A stretch of DNA of 64,000 nucleotides from JAAYCI01 sp964370165 (GCA_964370165.1 CAYJIG010000001.1:73868-137867); one strand, 5' to 3'; numbered from the stretch's first letter, positions 1 to 8,697 are shown. The notes: a model not told the origin generated them from the letters alone. Translations and numbers: made by a program.

Positions 1-968
1 CCTATGGTGCCGGTGATGACACCGTTTTTTGCATATAGGTTTGTGCTGTCGATAAGCGCCCTACCACCTATGATGCTAGCCATGCCGTTGCAGCGTGCTT
101 CGCATCCCATCAGATAGTTTGAGTGGATATTACCCTCTGCTTTAATGTTGCAAGATTCAAACCGAAGGCCCCACACGTGACCTTTTGCTTCAATAGAACC
201 AAAAGTGCCGCCGTCTTGCATTCCTTTGCATAAAAGCAAATTGTTGCCGGCCTTGATATTGGCGGAAAGTGCACGTCCTGTAACATAAATACTGCCGGTG
301 GCCGATAGCTTAGAATGCGGGGCTATATCGCCGTCTACCAGCACGTTACCCTTAAAAGAAAGCTCGCCATCTTCAGGGGTAAGGCCGTTTAATTTCTTAA
401 GTGGTGTAAGAATCAACTGTTCATTTACAAAGCTGACGTGAGACAGGCAAGGCGCAATATAATATTTTCCGTCAGAAGAAGGCACAAAACCACTGCCATG
501 CAGTACTTTGTCGGTGGCTTCTGTGTGCCTGGGATGAATGCTTTCACCTGTGACGGCGATGCCGTTTTGCGGTGGTATACTCGGGGAAATTTCTGCTAAA
601 ATATCACCCTCGTTAGCCTCTTTTAAAAAATATAAGTCATCATAAATAAGTGCACCGTCTCCGGTGGACTTTAGGCCGCTGAAAGGAACATTACTGACCT
701 TTAAACTATAGTCTGCACCCTGTGCGTCTATGGGCTCTTTACCACGCGCGACTTCAAGCAAAGTATCATACTTTTCACTTGATACAGCTGCTTTTATCAT
801 GCCTTCGTCGGCACCATAAACAACGCCTTGCGTGGGTAGCCATTCGGTTATTGCCTGCACGGTGTAAGCAGTGCCACTTTGCGGCGGCGTCAGGGAGACC
901 CAAGCACGCATTTTGTCGGGGCTAAACACAATTTTAGCACCATGTGAAAATATAGACATATCGCCCAT
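1..968 (-). CDS. FapA / DUF342 family protein (N-terminal part, cut by window edge)
   Basis: I translated this frame by eye. It begins ATG GGC GAT ATG at 968, preceded by AGGAGG, and stays open to base 1, so about 322 N-terminal residues are present and the C-terminus is missing. The second half has the repetitive beta-helix character of FapA/DUF342: glycine-rich runs such as LVDGDIAPHSKLSATGSI, GSIEAKGHVWG and NIKAEGNIHSNY, which look like stacked turns. FapA proteins are widespread in Firmicutes and named for flagellar assembly, but the family also occurs without flagella. No flagellar gene lies in this window, so the role here is open. It is transcribed away from thrS. Confidence 0.75.
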   Translation of the reverse strand, partial: MGDMSIFSHGAKIVFSPDKMRAWVSLTPPQSGTAYTVQAITEWLPTQGVVYGADEGMIKAAVSSEKYDTLLEVARGKEPIDAQGADYSLKVSNVPFSGLKSTGDGALIYDDLYFLKEANEGDILAEISPSIPPQNGIAVTGESIHPRHTEATDKVLHGSGFVPSSDGKYYIAPCLSHVSFVNEQLILTPLKKLNGLTPEDGELSFKGNVLVDGDIAPHSKLSATGSIYVTGRALSANIKAGNNLLLCKGMQDGGTFGSIEAKGHVWGLRFESCNIKAEGNIHSNYLMGCEARCNGMASIIGGRALIDSTNLYAKNGVITGTI

Positions 969-1219
969 TAGTTTCCTCCTTGCAGGATGCAGAAAGCGGC
1001 ATCCGAATCACATACGAAAAACTCAGCAAAATAAATAAAGAATACCAGCTGTGAATATGATTGTTTAATATCAATATTTTGCATGGTTGGAAGTCTGTGA
1101 GTGCTTTTAAATAAGAATTAATTGTGGAAAATCTGTGCCGAACAAGATACACCTACTATACCATATGTTTGTGCAGTTTGTATACTATATATGAATAAAT
1201 TAATCACATTAATATTCTA

Positions 1220-1248
1220 TTGACAATTATGGCGCATAATGGTATATT
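1220..1248 (+). promoter_or_regulatory. Sigma-70-type promoter for the thrS leader
   Basis: TTGACA at 1220-1225 and TATATT at 1243-1248 are separated by exactly 17 bases. The site lies just upstream of the T-box leader and nothing else nearby needs a rightward promoter. Confidence 0.7.
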
Positions 1249-1269
1249 TAAACCGAAATACGACAAGAT

Positions 1270-1498
1270 AAAAAAGCGGACAAGAACTTGTAAAATAAGG
1301 GCTTTAAAGAGAGGTGTGCAGTGCTGTGAGCACACTAGGCCCTATGCCGGTTTACCACCGCTTTATCGCAAAGGCGAACCTTTGCCGGGTGTGCCCGTTA
1401 CAGCATAAATAGTGGTGCATCAGTGTATGCGATGTACAAACCGGGTGGAACCGTGGGATTTCTCACCCCGGCCTTAGGGTCGGGGTGTTTTGATTTTT
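1270..1498 (+). promoter_or_regulatory. T-box riboswitch leader of thrS
   Basis: The leader carries the hallmark T-box sequence GGGTGGAACCGTGGG at 1443-1457, an upstream stem-I region with an AG-rich internal loop near 1305-1315 and a stable GTGTGC/GCACAC hairpin, and a terminator directly downstream. The bases of the antiterminator bulge read TGGA, which would pair with a tRNA ending UCCA. A U discriminator fits threonyl-tRNA. Uncharged tRNA(Thr) should stabilise the antiterminator and raise thrS expression. I could not fix the specifier codon by eye; an ACC near 1354 is one candidate. Confidence 0.88.
1464..1496 (+). terminator. T-box-controlled attenuator of thrS
   Basis: CACCCCG (1464-1470) pairs with CGGGGTG (1481-1487) and is followed by a T-rich tract. 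Its 5' arm overlaps the sequence needed by the T-box antiterminator, which is the mutually exclusive arrangement expected. Confidence 0.85.
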
Positions 1499-1542
1499 AT
1501 ATACGTAAAATAACAAATTAGTGATTAATAATGGAGGACAAA

Positions 1543-3447
1543 ATGATAAATATTACGCTAAAAGACGGTACTGTAAGGCAAGTGCCTGCGGGCACAACAG
1601 TGCTGGACGTGACACGTACTTTAGGCCAAAAGCTGGCAAAAGCTGCATGTTCGGGAAGAATTGACGGCGAGTTATGTGATTTGCGAGCTGAGATAAACGC
1701 TGATTGTACGCTGGAAATTTGTACATTTGATGACGCCGATGGAAAACATGCTTTTTGGCATTCGGCAAGCCATGTTTTGGCGCAAGCAGTGCTTAGGCTA
1801 TATCCCGGTGCAAAGTTTGCCATTGGCCCGGCTATAGACAACGGGTTTTACTATGACTTTGATATCCAGCCGGCGCTAACCACTGAAGATCTTGAAAAAA
1901 TTGAAGCCGAGATGAAAAAGATTGTGAAAGAGGCTTTGGCGATTGAGCGCAAAGAAGTATCTCCAAACGAGGCAAGAGAGATATTTAAAGACCAGCCATA
2001 TAAGCTGGAACTGATGCAAAAACATGCGGATGCCGGACAGCAGATAAGCCTATATAGCCAAGGCGAGTTTGTGGATTTATGTGCGGGACCACATATGATG
2101 AATACATCGCAGTTAAAGGCAATTAAACTGACCAGCGCTACCGGCGCATATTGGCATGGTGACGCGAAACTTGCCATGCTATCACGTGTGTATGGCACAG
2201 CGTATCCAAAACAAGCCGAGCTGGATGCGTATTTAGTTATGCTGGAAGAAGCCAAAAAACGTGATCATCGCCGTCTGGGCAAAGAGCTGGGTTTATTTGC
2301 GATGATGGAAGAGGGTCCGGGCTTTCCGTTCTTTTTACCAAACGGGATGATTGTGCGTAAAGAGCTGATGCGCTACTGGGACGAAGCACATAAAAACGCA
2401 GGATATACCGAAATATCCACCCCGATTATTCTGAACCAAAACTTGTGGCTACGCAGCGGACACTGGGATCATTACAAAGATAATATGTATACCACTGAAA
2501 TAGACGAAACACCGTTTGCGGTGAAACCTATGAACTGTCCCGGCGGCATGCTTGTGTATAAAAACAGCCTACATTCATATAGAGAGCTGCCCATTCGTAT
2601 GGCAGAGCTCGGTCTTGTGCATCGTCACGAGATGTCAGGTGCGTTGCATGGGCTAATGCGTGTGCGTGCATTTACCCAAGATGATGCGCATATTTTCATG
2701 ACGAAAGATCAAATAAAAGACGAAGTAAAAGGCGTCATGGATTTAGTCGATGAAGTGTATTCGAAATTCGGATTTTCGTATCATATCGAATTGTCTACCA
2801 TGCCGGAGGATCACATGGGCGACGAAAGTGTGTGGGAATTTGCCACAGATGCCTTGCGTGAGTCCATTGAAGAGTCCGGTCGTACATATACGTTGAATGA
2901 AGGCGACGGTGCATTTTATGGCCCGAAACTGGACTTTCATTTGCATGATGCCATCGGTCGTACATGGCAGTGTGCTACAATTCAGCTGGACTTCCAAATG
3001 CCGGAAAGGTTTGATCTTGAATATGTCGGCGAAGATGGCGAGCGTCATCGTCCTGTGATGATTCACCGCACAGTTTTAGGGTCGATTGAACGCTTTATCG
3101 GAATTTTGATCGAGCATTTTGCCGGGGCATTCCCAACATGGCTGGCGCCGGTGCAGGTGCTTTTAGTGCCCATTAGCGAGGCACATCACGACTATGTACG
3201 CAAAGTGCAAGCGCAGCTGGAAGAAAAAGGTATCCGCGTAGAAGGTGACTATCGCAACGAAAAAATGAACTATAAAATTCGTGAAGGCCAGCTGAAACGT
3301 ATACCGTATATGCTGGTTATGGGTGACAAAGAGATGGAAGCAGGCACCGTGGCAGTTCGTGCACGTAAAGAAGGTGCAGGCGGCGTGAAACCGGTAGAAG
3401 ATTTCATCACCGCAACAGTGGAAGAAATAAATGCACGCAACCTATAA
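1543..3447 (+). CDS. thrS: Threonyl-tRNA synthetase
   Basis: Charges tRNA(Thr) with threonine in the cytoplasm. The 634-residue product has the full class II ThrRS layout: an N-terminal TGS domain, the editing/second additional domain with HSASHVLAQA in the first 90 residues and the HxxxH/Cys metal site (CAGPH) near 185, the catalytic core with motif 2 (LVHRHEMSGALHGLMRVRAF), and the C-terminal anticodon-binding domain. The catalytic zinc Cys is in MNCPGG. I place the start at the second in-frame ATG (1543) because GGAGG sits 5 bases upstream; the ATG at 1531 lies inside that ribosome binding site. It is monocistronic, under T-box control. Confidence 0.97.
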   Translation: MINITLKDGTVRQVPAGTTVLDVTRTLGQKLAKAACSGRIDGELCDLRAEINADCTLEICTFDDADGKHAFWHSASHVLAQAVLRLYPGAKFAIGPAIDNGFYYDFDIQPALTTEDLEKIEAEMKKIVKEALAIERKEVSPNEAREIFKDQPYKLELMQKHADAGQQISLYSQGEFVDLCAGPHMMNTSQLKAIKLTSATGAYWHGDAKLAMLSRVYGTAYPKQAELDAYLVMLEEAKKRDHRRLGKELGLFAMMEEGPGFPFFLPNGMIVRKELMRYWDEAHKNAGYTEISTPIILNQNLWLRSGHWDHYKDNMYTTEIDETPFAVKPMNCPGGMLVYKNSLHSYRELPIRMAELGLVHRHEMSGALHGLMRVRAFTQDDAHIFMTKDQIKDEVKGVMDLVDEVYSKFGFSYHIELSTMPEDHMGDESVWEFATDALRESIEESGRTYTLNEGDGAFYGPKLDFHLHDAIGRTWQCATIQLDFQMPERFDLEYVGEDGERHRPVMIHRTVLGSIERFIGILIEHFAGAFPTWLAPVQVLLVPISEAHHDYVRKVQAQLEEKGIRVEGDYRNEKMNYKIREGQLKRIPYMLVMGDKEMEAGTVAVRARKEGAGGVKPVEDFITATVEEINARNL

Positions 3448-3464
3448 ATAATATAGTTACTTTT

Positions 3465-3502
3465 AAAACATCCCCGCCTATAATCGGCAGGGATGTTTTT
3501 TA
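3465..3502 (+). terminator. Intrinsic terminator after thrS
   Basis: An AAACATCCC / GGGATGTTT stem with an inner GCC/GGC extension is followed by a run of T. Confidence 0.85.
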
Positions 3503-3523
3503 TGCTGAAAAAATAAAAACCGC

Positions 3524-3565
3524 TTGACAAATGATATGTGCATAGTGTATATATAGTATATACAC
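3524..3565 (+). promoter_or_regulatory. Promoter with embedded GntR operator
   Basis: TTGACA at 3524-3529 is followed 17-18 bases later by a TATATA-type -10. The -10 lies inside a perfect 9-bp inverted repeat: GTGTATATA (3545-3553), spacer TAG, TATATACAC (3557-3565). A palindrome over the -10 of an operon whose first gene is a GntR regulator is what autorepression would look like. YtrA-subfamily regulators are known to bind such AT-rich inverted repeats. Confidence 0.7.
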
Positions 3566-3585
3566 ACTATATAGGAAGTGATGCA

Positions 3586-3969
3586 ATGAATATAATTATA
3601 TCAAATGCAAGCAATCAGCCGATTTACGAGCAAATTTACAATCAGCTGAAAAATAGTATTATTATGGGCGATTTGCAAGAAGAGGATTTGCTGCCCTCTA
3701 TTCGCAACTTGGCCAAGGATTTGAAGATAAGCGTAATCACCACAAAGCGCGCATATGAAGAGCTGGAACGGGATGGGTATATTTATTCTGTGCCGGGTAA
3801 AGGCTCGTATGTAGCCAAGAAAAATACAGAACTGATAAAAGAGTGCTACCTAAAAGAAATTGAAGATTTGATGCAAAAAATTTATGATTTATCGACGATA
3901 TGTGAAATATCTGACGAAGAATTATTTGAAATGTTTGCTTTGCAAAAAAGAGAGGAAGAAAAGCAATGA
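3586..3969 (+). CDS. YtrA-subfamily GntR transcriptional regulator
   Basis: A 127-residue protein with an N-terminal winged helix-turn-helix (IYEQIYNQLKNSIIMG through GYIYSVPGKGSYVA, residues about 8-75) and only a short C-terminal helical tail. That short form, with no ligand-binding FadR/HutC domain, is typical of the YtrA group. I prefer the ATG at 3586 because GGAAGTG lies 6-7 bases upstream and the family motif starts right after it. The stop overlaps the next gene's start (ATGA), so regulator and ABC transporter are translationally coupled. It probably represses its own operon through the palindrome upstream; the inducing signal is not visible. Confidence 0.9.
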   Translation: MNIIISNASNQPIYEQIYNQLKNSIIMGDLQEEDLLPSIRNLAKDLKISVITTKRAYEELERDGYIYSVPGKGSYVAKKNTELIKECYLKEIEDLMQKIYDLSTICEISDEELFEMFALQKREEEKQ

Positions 3970-4808
3970 ATGCCATAGAAATAAAAAATGTCAGCAAAAA
4001 ATATTCAGGGTTTCATCTTGATAATATAAGTTTTCAGCTGCCAAAAGGTTATATTATGGGCTTGGTGGGAGAGAATGGCGCAGGAAAAAGCACAGCCATA
4101 AAGCTGATAATGAATGCTATAAAGGCCGATAGTGGAACTATAAATGTGATGGGCGAAAAAAACACTGCGCCTGGTTTTGTGAATATAAAGCAAGATATTG
4201 GTGTGGTGCTGGATGAAACGGGTTTTCCTGAGTTATTATCTGCACACGATATAGAAAAAGTGATGGGAAAAATATATACAAACTGGGATAAAGATGTGTT
4301 TTATGCACACTTGCAAAAGATGAGTGTTCCGCCGAAACAGGTGTTTAAAACATTGTCACGTGGAATGAAAATGAAACTTGCTATTGCGGTGGCGTTGTCT
4401 CACAAGGCAAAGCTTTTGGTTTTGGACGAGGCTACGAGCGGGCTTGACCCTATGGTGAGAAACGAGCTGTTAGATGTGCTTAGTGAATTTACTCGCGACG
4501 AAAATAATTCGATACTATTGTCTTCGCATATAGTAAGCGATCTTGAAAAAATATGTGATTATATTGCATTTTTACATAAAGGAAAACTGATTTTGTGTGA
4601 AGAAAAAGACGTACTAATGGAAAAATATACCATGCTGAAACTTACAGATGAAGACATTGAAGTGTTGGCCGAAGAAGCTATAGTGCGAAAAAGAAAGACG
4701 GCATATGGCTGGGATGTATTGGCTATCAAAGAAGAAGTGCCCGGTGTTTTTCAAAAAGAATATATCACACTTGAAGATATCATTATATTTTTGTCAAAGG
4801 AGGCATAA
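3966..4808 (+). CDS. ABC transporter ATP-binding protein (YtrB-like)
   Basis: Energy-coupling subunit of a small ABC-2 type exporter. The 280 residues contain Walker A GENGAGKST (about 35-43), a variant signature LSRGM (about 130-134), Walker B LLVLDEA (about 150-156) with the adjacent D-loop GLDP, and the H-loop in LSSHIVSDLEK. The C-terminal 80 residues form the accessory tail seen in this subfamily. The gene overlaps the GntR gene by 4 bases and is followed 2 bases later by its permease. Substrate is unknown. Related systems in Firmicutes respond to cell-envelope stress or antibiotics, but nothing in the sequence specifies the substrate here. Confidence 0.9.
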   Translation: MNAIEIKNVSKKYSGFHLDNISFQLPKGYIMGLVGENGAGKSTAIKLIMNAIKADSGTINVMGEKNTAPGFVNIKQDIGVVLDETGFPELLSAHDIEKVMGKIYTNWDKDVFYAHLQKMSVPPKQVFKTLSRGMKMKLAIAVALSHKAKLLVLDEATSGLDPMVRNELLDVLSEFTRDENNSILLSSHIVSDLEKICDYIAFLHKGKLILCEEKDVLMEKYTMLKLTDEDIEVLAEEAIVRKRKTAYGWDVLAIKEEVPGVFQKEYITLEDIIIFLSKEA

Positions 4809-4810
4809 CA

Positions 4811-5431
4811 GTGAAAGGTTTATTGTTTAAGGACTTCATCATGATTGTAAGACAAATGAAAACATTCTTGATTTTAATACTGATTTTTATGATTTTTAGT
4901 CGAAATATGAGCACCGTGATTATTATGGCACTTAGTGTTCTTGTTCCGATTTCAGCTTTTGCGTATGATGAACGTGCAAGATGGGATGATTTTTGTGTTA
5001 TGCTACCGATTTCGAGTAAAGAAATTGTGCAAAGTAAGTATATGCTGGCTGCAATTTCAGCCATAGCAGTGAACGGAATTTCGGCGGTATTACAAGTTAT
5101 GCTTGGTAGCGTAGAAGTGGACTTGGCAACAAGGCTATTGCCGGTTGGTGTGGCTTTTTGTGCATCTGTATTTGTGATATCAATTTATATACCATGTATT
5201 ATAAAATTTGGTAGCGAAAAAGCAAGGATATTTTTATTTGTTTTAATTGCCGGAATATCTGTGCTGGTAGGCTCGATACCAAATATCGTACTTGATGGGA
5301 GCATGGATATCAGCCTAATCAATGGAAATATAATCTGGCTAAGCGTATTAGCCGGGCTCGCACTTTCTCCGATAATAATATTAATATCACAAAAAGTATC
5401 TGTGAAGGTTTACGAAAAAAAGTATGAGTAG
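4811..5431 (+). CDS. ABC-2 type membrane permease subunit
   Basis: A 206-residue protein of about six hydrophobic segments, starting with a cytoplasmic MKGLLFKDF motif typical of small ABC-2 permeases encoded next to YtrB-like ATPases. The start is GTG at 4811, with AGGAGG (4798-4803) upstream inside the end of the ATPase gene. It should pair with the preceding ATPase to form the exporter. At about 206 residues it is at the short end for ABC-2 permeases, but the frame is intact and ends just before a strong terminator. Confidence 0.85.
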   Translation: MKGLLFKDFIMIVRQMKTFLILILIFMIFSRNMSTVIIMALSVLVPISAFAYDERARWDDFCVMLPISSKEIVQSKYMLAAISAIAVNGISAVLQVMLGSVEVDLATRLLPVGVAFCASVFVISIYIPCIIKFGSEKARIFLFVLIAGISVLVGSIPNIVLDGSMDISLINGNIIWLSVLAGLALSPIIILISQKVSVKVYEKKYE

Positions 5432-5448
5432 TATATAAATTGGCGTAC

Positions 5449-5512
5449 AAGCAAGCTTTATTGAAGATGTATCTTGTGGGTGCATCCGATGAATATAAGC
5501 TTGCTTTTTTAT
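5449..5512 (+). terminator. Terminator of the GntR/ABC operon
   Basis: GCAAGCTT (5451-5458) pairs with AAGCTTGC (5497-5504), with an internal GATG/CATC hairpin, followed by TTTTTTATTT. Converging genes meet here. Confidence 0.8.
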
Positions 5513-5535
5513 TTGCGATAAGTAAAAAGTGAAAA

Positions 5536-6462
5536 TCAAGTCAATAAGTCGCTGACTTCCAGCATGTTTTCCCAATATCGCTTAGGCATCATGCTCATTC
5601 TGCAACGTGGGTTTTCACGAGCCTTGATGGCGATAGTGTTGTAGAACTGCTTCCATAGCCTTCTGTAATTTTCTTCGGCTTCGCTTGCTTTGGGAAAAGT
5701 AATGTCTTCAAGTGGGATGATACGCGCTTGACTATTTTCATATATAAGAGCAGCTTTATGTGTTTTATCGTGGATTAAAAATTTTTCTTCCCTATATCGT
5801 GCTACAAAATGATGCTGTAAAAATGGTAAAACAAAGTTTTTGGGTGTGATGGTAGCCGCTAAAACACCGTCATAGTCGGAAAATCTGATGAAGCCTTTCA
5901 ACAAATGTGCCTCGCCATGCAAATGCTTGACAGCAGATAATATAGGCTGAACATCACCATGCCCAAACAAATAACACGCAGGCGCACCGATTTGATATCC
6001 TAGCAATAAAAAACGTAACATGGCTAATTCTTTTTCTTGTAAGCAGCTTAGAAATGTGGTTTCAATAAGTTCCAGTGCTCGTTGAGAAATCTTTTTTGAA
6101 AGGGAGGTCTCTACTTTATAGGATTTTTCGGCATCGGTAGTTATATGTTTAGTAGAAAAAAAGCTGGGTTGCATCTCGGACTCTGGCCAAATATGCATCG
6201 GGACCTCATGTGTATAAACGCTTTCATACACACAAGAGTAAAATCCGGCCAAGCTACCGTCGTAAACGTAAACAACATCCGACGGCGTAGCAAGTGGCTT
6301 TTTTTTATTCGCAGCGGCAGAAGCAGATATATCACCATGAAGATTTTTTTGATAATATACTCCTTCACGTAATTTTTGGCATAAATCAGCGTGGCGGCAA
6401 TTTGTTTTTTTGCAGTAATACTTTTTGCCACAAGGCATGAGGATGTCTGTTTCGCAAGGCAT
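5536..6462 (-). CDS. TIGR03915 family putative DNA repair protein with Cys-rich N-terminus
   Basis: The partner of the radical SAM gene upstream. The core begins VVYVYDGSLAGFYSCVYESV near residue 64 and ends with the family's typical tail (CRMSMMPKRYWENMLE). The function of TIGR03915 proteins is predicted, not established: a DNA metabolism or repair role inferred mainly from their constant pairing with TIGR03916. The first 30 residues contain six cysteines and a histidine (C3, C9, C15, C20, H23, C27), which could bind a metal; the family is usually described as starting near the YVYDGS motif. The start at 6462 has AAGGAG upstream. It lies 37 bases after the radical SAM gene, so they are co-transcribed. 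Confidence 0.85.
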   Translation of the reverse strand: MPCETDILMPCGKKYYCKKTNCRHADLCQKLREGVYYQKNLHGDISASAAANKKKPLATPSDVVYVYDGSLAGFYSCVYESVYTHEVPMHIWPESEMQPSFFSTKHITTDAEKSYKVETSLSKKISQRALELIETTFLSCLQEKELAMLRFLLLGYQIGAPACYLFGHGDVQPILSAVKHLHGEAHLLKGFIRFSDYDGVLAATITPKNFVLPFLQHHFVARYREEKFLIHDKTHKAALIYENSQARIIPLEDITFPKASEAEENYRRLWKQFYNTIAIKARENPRCRMSMMPKRYWENMLEVSDLLT

Positions 6463-6499
6463 AAAACAAGTCTCCTTTATTTTGGAATAGGCGATTAAA

Positions 6500-7834
6500 T
6501 CACATAGCTTCTGCCAAGCGCAAAACAGCAGACTCAGCGGCCTCTGCTATACTTTTAGTCTCGTTGTGTTGTGGTAAAGAAGGCGCCCCCGAAGATGGTG
6601 AAAACATGCTTAACTGCTCTATACCATGATGGAATACGCCCGGGTCAATGAGCGCACGTACAGTGTTTTCTCGGCTAACATGTAGGCCGGTGGGGTTATC
6701 ACGAGTGGTGATGAAATACTGTGCACGTTTAAGGACAACGCCAATTTTTTTGAGTTGCAACATGTCCAGCTTACCTTGGCGACGGGCCACCATGATACGT
6801 CTAACACTGGTAGGGCCGATGCCGGGAACACGAAGCAACATGTCACGGTCTGCCGTGTTTACATCAACAGGGAACAGGTGCATATTATGTATGGCCCAGT
6901 TGCATTTTGGGTCCATATACGGGTTGAAATTTGGCGTAGTTTCATTTAATATTTCTTCGGCACAAAAATTGTATTGCCGCATCAAAAAATCGGCTTGGTA
7001 TATTCGATGCTCACGTAGCAAAGGTGGTTTTGTATCGATGGTAGGCAGTAAATTGTCCTCGACCACGGGAATGTAGGCAGAATAAAACACGCGTTTTAGG
7101 CTATATTTATCATAAAGGCCTTCAGCTAATCTCAAAATCTGATAATCAGTTTCGTTTGTAGCACCTACAATCATTTGGGTGGCTTGTCCGGCCGTGGCAA
7201 ATGATGGCGCATTTTTATATACAGTCAATTCTTTTGTGTTTTGTGCGCGTGTGTCAGCGATCATTCGCATGGGTGCTAAAATATTTTTTTTCGTTTTGCC
7301 GGGCGCTAATTGCTTCAGGCTTTTCTCGCTGGGGAGCTCTATATTTACTGAAAGACGGTCTGCCAAAAGGCCGAGCTGCCACACCAGCTCAGAAGAAGCA
7401 CCCGGGATGGTTTTTGCATGTATGTAACCCCAAAAATTGTGCTTGTGGCGAATAAGGTGCAGAGCGTTAATCATTTTTTCCATGGTGTAGTCAGGGTTTT
7501 TAAGTACACCGCTGGAAAGAAAAAGACCTTCAATATAATTACGACGATAGAATTGTATGGTAAGTTCCGCCAGCTCTTCAGGCGTGAAGGATGTGCGAAC
7601 AACATCGTTGCTACGACGGTTGACACAATACTTACAGTCGTAAATACACTCGTTGCTCATAAGAACTTTAAGTAAAGAAATGCAGCGGCCATCGGCAGAA
7701 AAACTATGGCAACAACCAGCCGGCATCGCGCTTCCAAGACCGGTCTGGCCACTTCTGTCGGCGCCGGAAGAAGTGCATGCAGCATCGTATTTGGCGCTGT
7801 CTGCCAAAATAGTAAGTTTATCGAATAGATCCAT
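6500..7834 (-). CDS. Putative DNA modification/repair radical SAM protein (TIGR03916)
   Basis: A 444-residue radical SAM enzyme. The 4Fe-4S cluster motif CIYDCKYC gives C63, C67 and C70. It is preceded by a Cys pair (CCHSFSADGRCISLLKVL) characteristic of the family. The C-terminal part has a helix-hairpin-helix DNA-binding motif (LLRVPGIGPTSVRRI, about 330-345), supporting action on DNA. AGGAGA precedes the ATG at 7834. The TIGR03916/TIGR03915 pair recurs in many bacteria; the chemistry is unknown. It is transcribed leftward together with the next gene. Confidence 0.92.
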   Translation of the reverse strand: MDLFDKLTILADSAKYDAACTSSGADRSGQTGLGSAMPAGCCHSFSADGRCISLLKVLMSNECIYDCKYCVNRRSNDVVRTSFTPEELAELTIQFYRRNYIEGLFLSSGVLKNPDYTMEKMINALHLIRHKHNFWGYIHAKTIPGASSELVWQLGLLADRLSVNIELPSEKSLKQLAPGKTKKNILAPMRMIADTRAQNTKELTVYKNAPSFATAGQATQMIVGATNETDYQILRLAEGLYDKYSLKRVFYSAYIPVVEDNLLPTIDTKPPLLREHRIYQADFLMRQYNFCAEEILNETTPNFNPYMDPKCNWAIHNMHLFPVDVNTADRDMLLRVPGIGPTSVRRIMVARRQGKLDMLQLKKIGVVLKRAQYFITTRDNPTGLHVSRENTVRALIDPGVFHHGIEQLSMFSPSSGAPSLPQHNETKSIAEAAESAVLRLAEAM

Positions 7835-7943
7835 CTGCCGTCTCCTAGCTTATAGCGAGAATAAAAAAGCAAAAACAAACCAGACCGAAGACAAAATATT
7901 GCCCAGTTAGTTCCATATATTAAGCTGAAATTAAATTAAAACT

Positions 7944-8555
7944 TTACCATTGAGCTTTGGTCTCTACTACTTTTCCGGCAATATACAAATGATCCAGCTC
8001 TTCACCAGACAAAATAACAGTGTCATATGAGGGGTTGAAAGGCTGCAATAAAACAGCGCTACCGCGGCGTCTGAAACGCTTGAGAGTACCCTCGCCTTCA
8101 CCATAGACAACAACGCCTAAATCGCCGTCATCGAGAGTTGGTTGTTTACGGACTAGTGCTAGGTCGCCATCCTGGATGCGTGGCTCCATAGAGTCGCCTT
8201 TTACAACTAAATAAAAGTAATTTTCAGGGTCGCGAACTCCCGCAGGCTCACTGCCACAATCTTCTTCAAAGGCCAAAGCACCATAACCGGCCCTAACCGT
8301 ACCCAGCACAGGAACTAAAGTTTCTTTGTAGGGTGAATGATAGGAAGGCAACTCAGAAGACTCTTGCTGACCAAGCAGAGAATCTACACTGACATCAAAT
8401 AAAGCTGAAATACGTAAAAGCGTATTAGGATCTGGCGAAGATGCGCCGGTTTCCCATCGTCCAACAGCTTGCTGTGTGATGCCCATATGCGCGGCAAGAT
8501 CACTTTGGGTCATTTTGTGTTGTTTACGTAATTGTTTTAACATTTGTGCTAGCAT
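7944..8555 (-). CDS. XRE-family repressor with S24 (LexA-like) autoprotease domain
   Basis: A 203-residue two-domain regulator. Residues about 5-60 form an XRE/Cro helix-turn-helix (KMTQSDLAAHMGITQQAVGRWETG). Residues about 78-200 form an S24 peptidase: the cleavage site is Ala89-Gly90, the nucleophile Ser122 in VKGDSMEP and the general base Lys159 in EGTLKRF. All parts needed for RecA-stimulated self-cleavage are present, as in phage CI-type and LexA-type repressors. GGAGG lies 5 bases before the ATG. The gene is divergent from a small membrane protein gene, and an inverted repeat sits inside that gene's promoter. No phage genes are nearby, so a chromosomal SOS-type regulator is more likely than a prophage repressor. 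Confidence 0.9.
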   Translation of the reverse strand: MLAQMLKQLRKQHKMTQSDLAAHMGITQQAVGRWETGASSPDPNTLLRISALFDVSVDSLLGQQESSELPSYHSPYKETLVPVLGTVRAGYGALAFEEDCGSEPAGVRDPENYFYLVVKGDSMEPRIQDGDLALVRKQPTLDDGDLGVVVYGEGEGTLKRFRRRGSAVLLQPFNPSYDTVILSGEELDHLYIAGKVVETKAQW

Positions 8556-8668
8556 ATTTTTCCTCCAGCATAAATTGTAATGTCGTTGTTATAAGATTAT
8601 TATAGTAACAGTATACAACTAATATTTGTATTTGTAAAGTAAAAAACAAAAAATTATTGTTTTTTCTA

Positions 8669-8697
8669 TTGACAACAATCCAAAGTTGTTGTATGAT
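8669..8697 (+). promoter_or_regulatory. Promoter with inverted repeat in the spacer, upstream of the small membrane gene
   Basis: TTGACA (8669-8674) and TATGAT (8692-8697) are 17 bases apart. The inverted repeat ACAACAA (8672-8678) / TTGTTGT (8686-8692) fills the spacer, so a bound repressor would block RNA polymerase. The divergent XRE-S24 protein is the obvious candidate. A second AT-rich repeat, with TTTAACAATT occurring twice, follows between 8700 and 8730. Confidence 0.7.

Noticed and set aside
1220..1408. Small open frame in the thrS leader
   Set aside because: It lies wholly within the promoter and T-box RNA, which explain the sequence.
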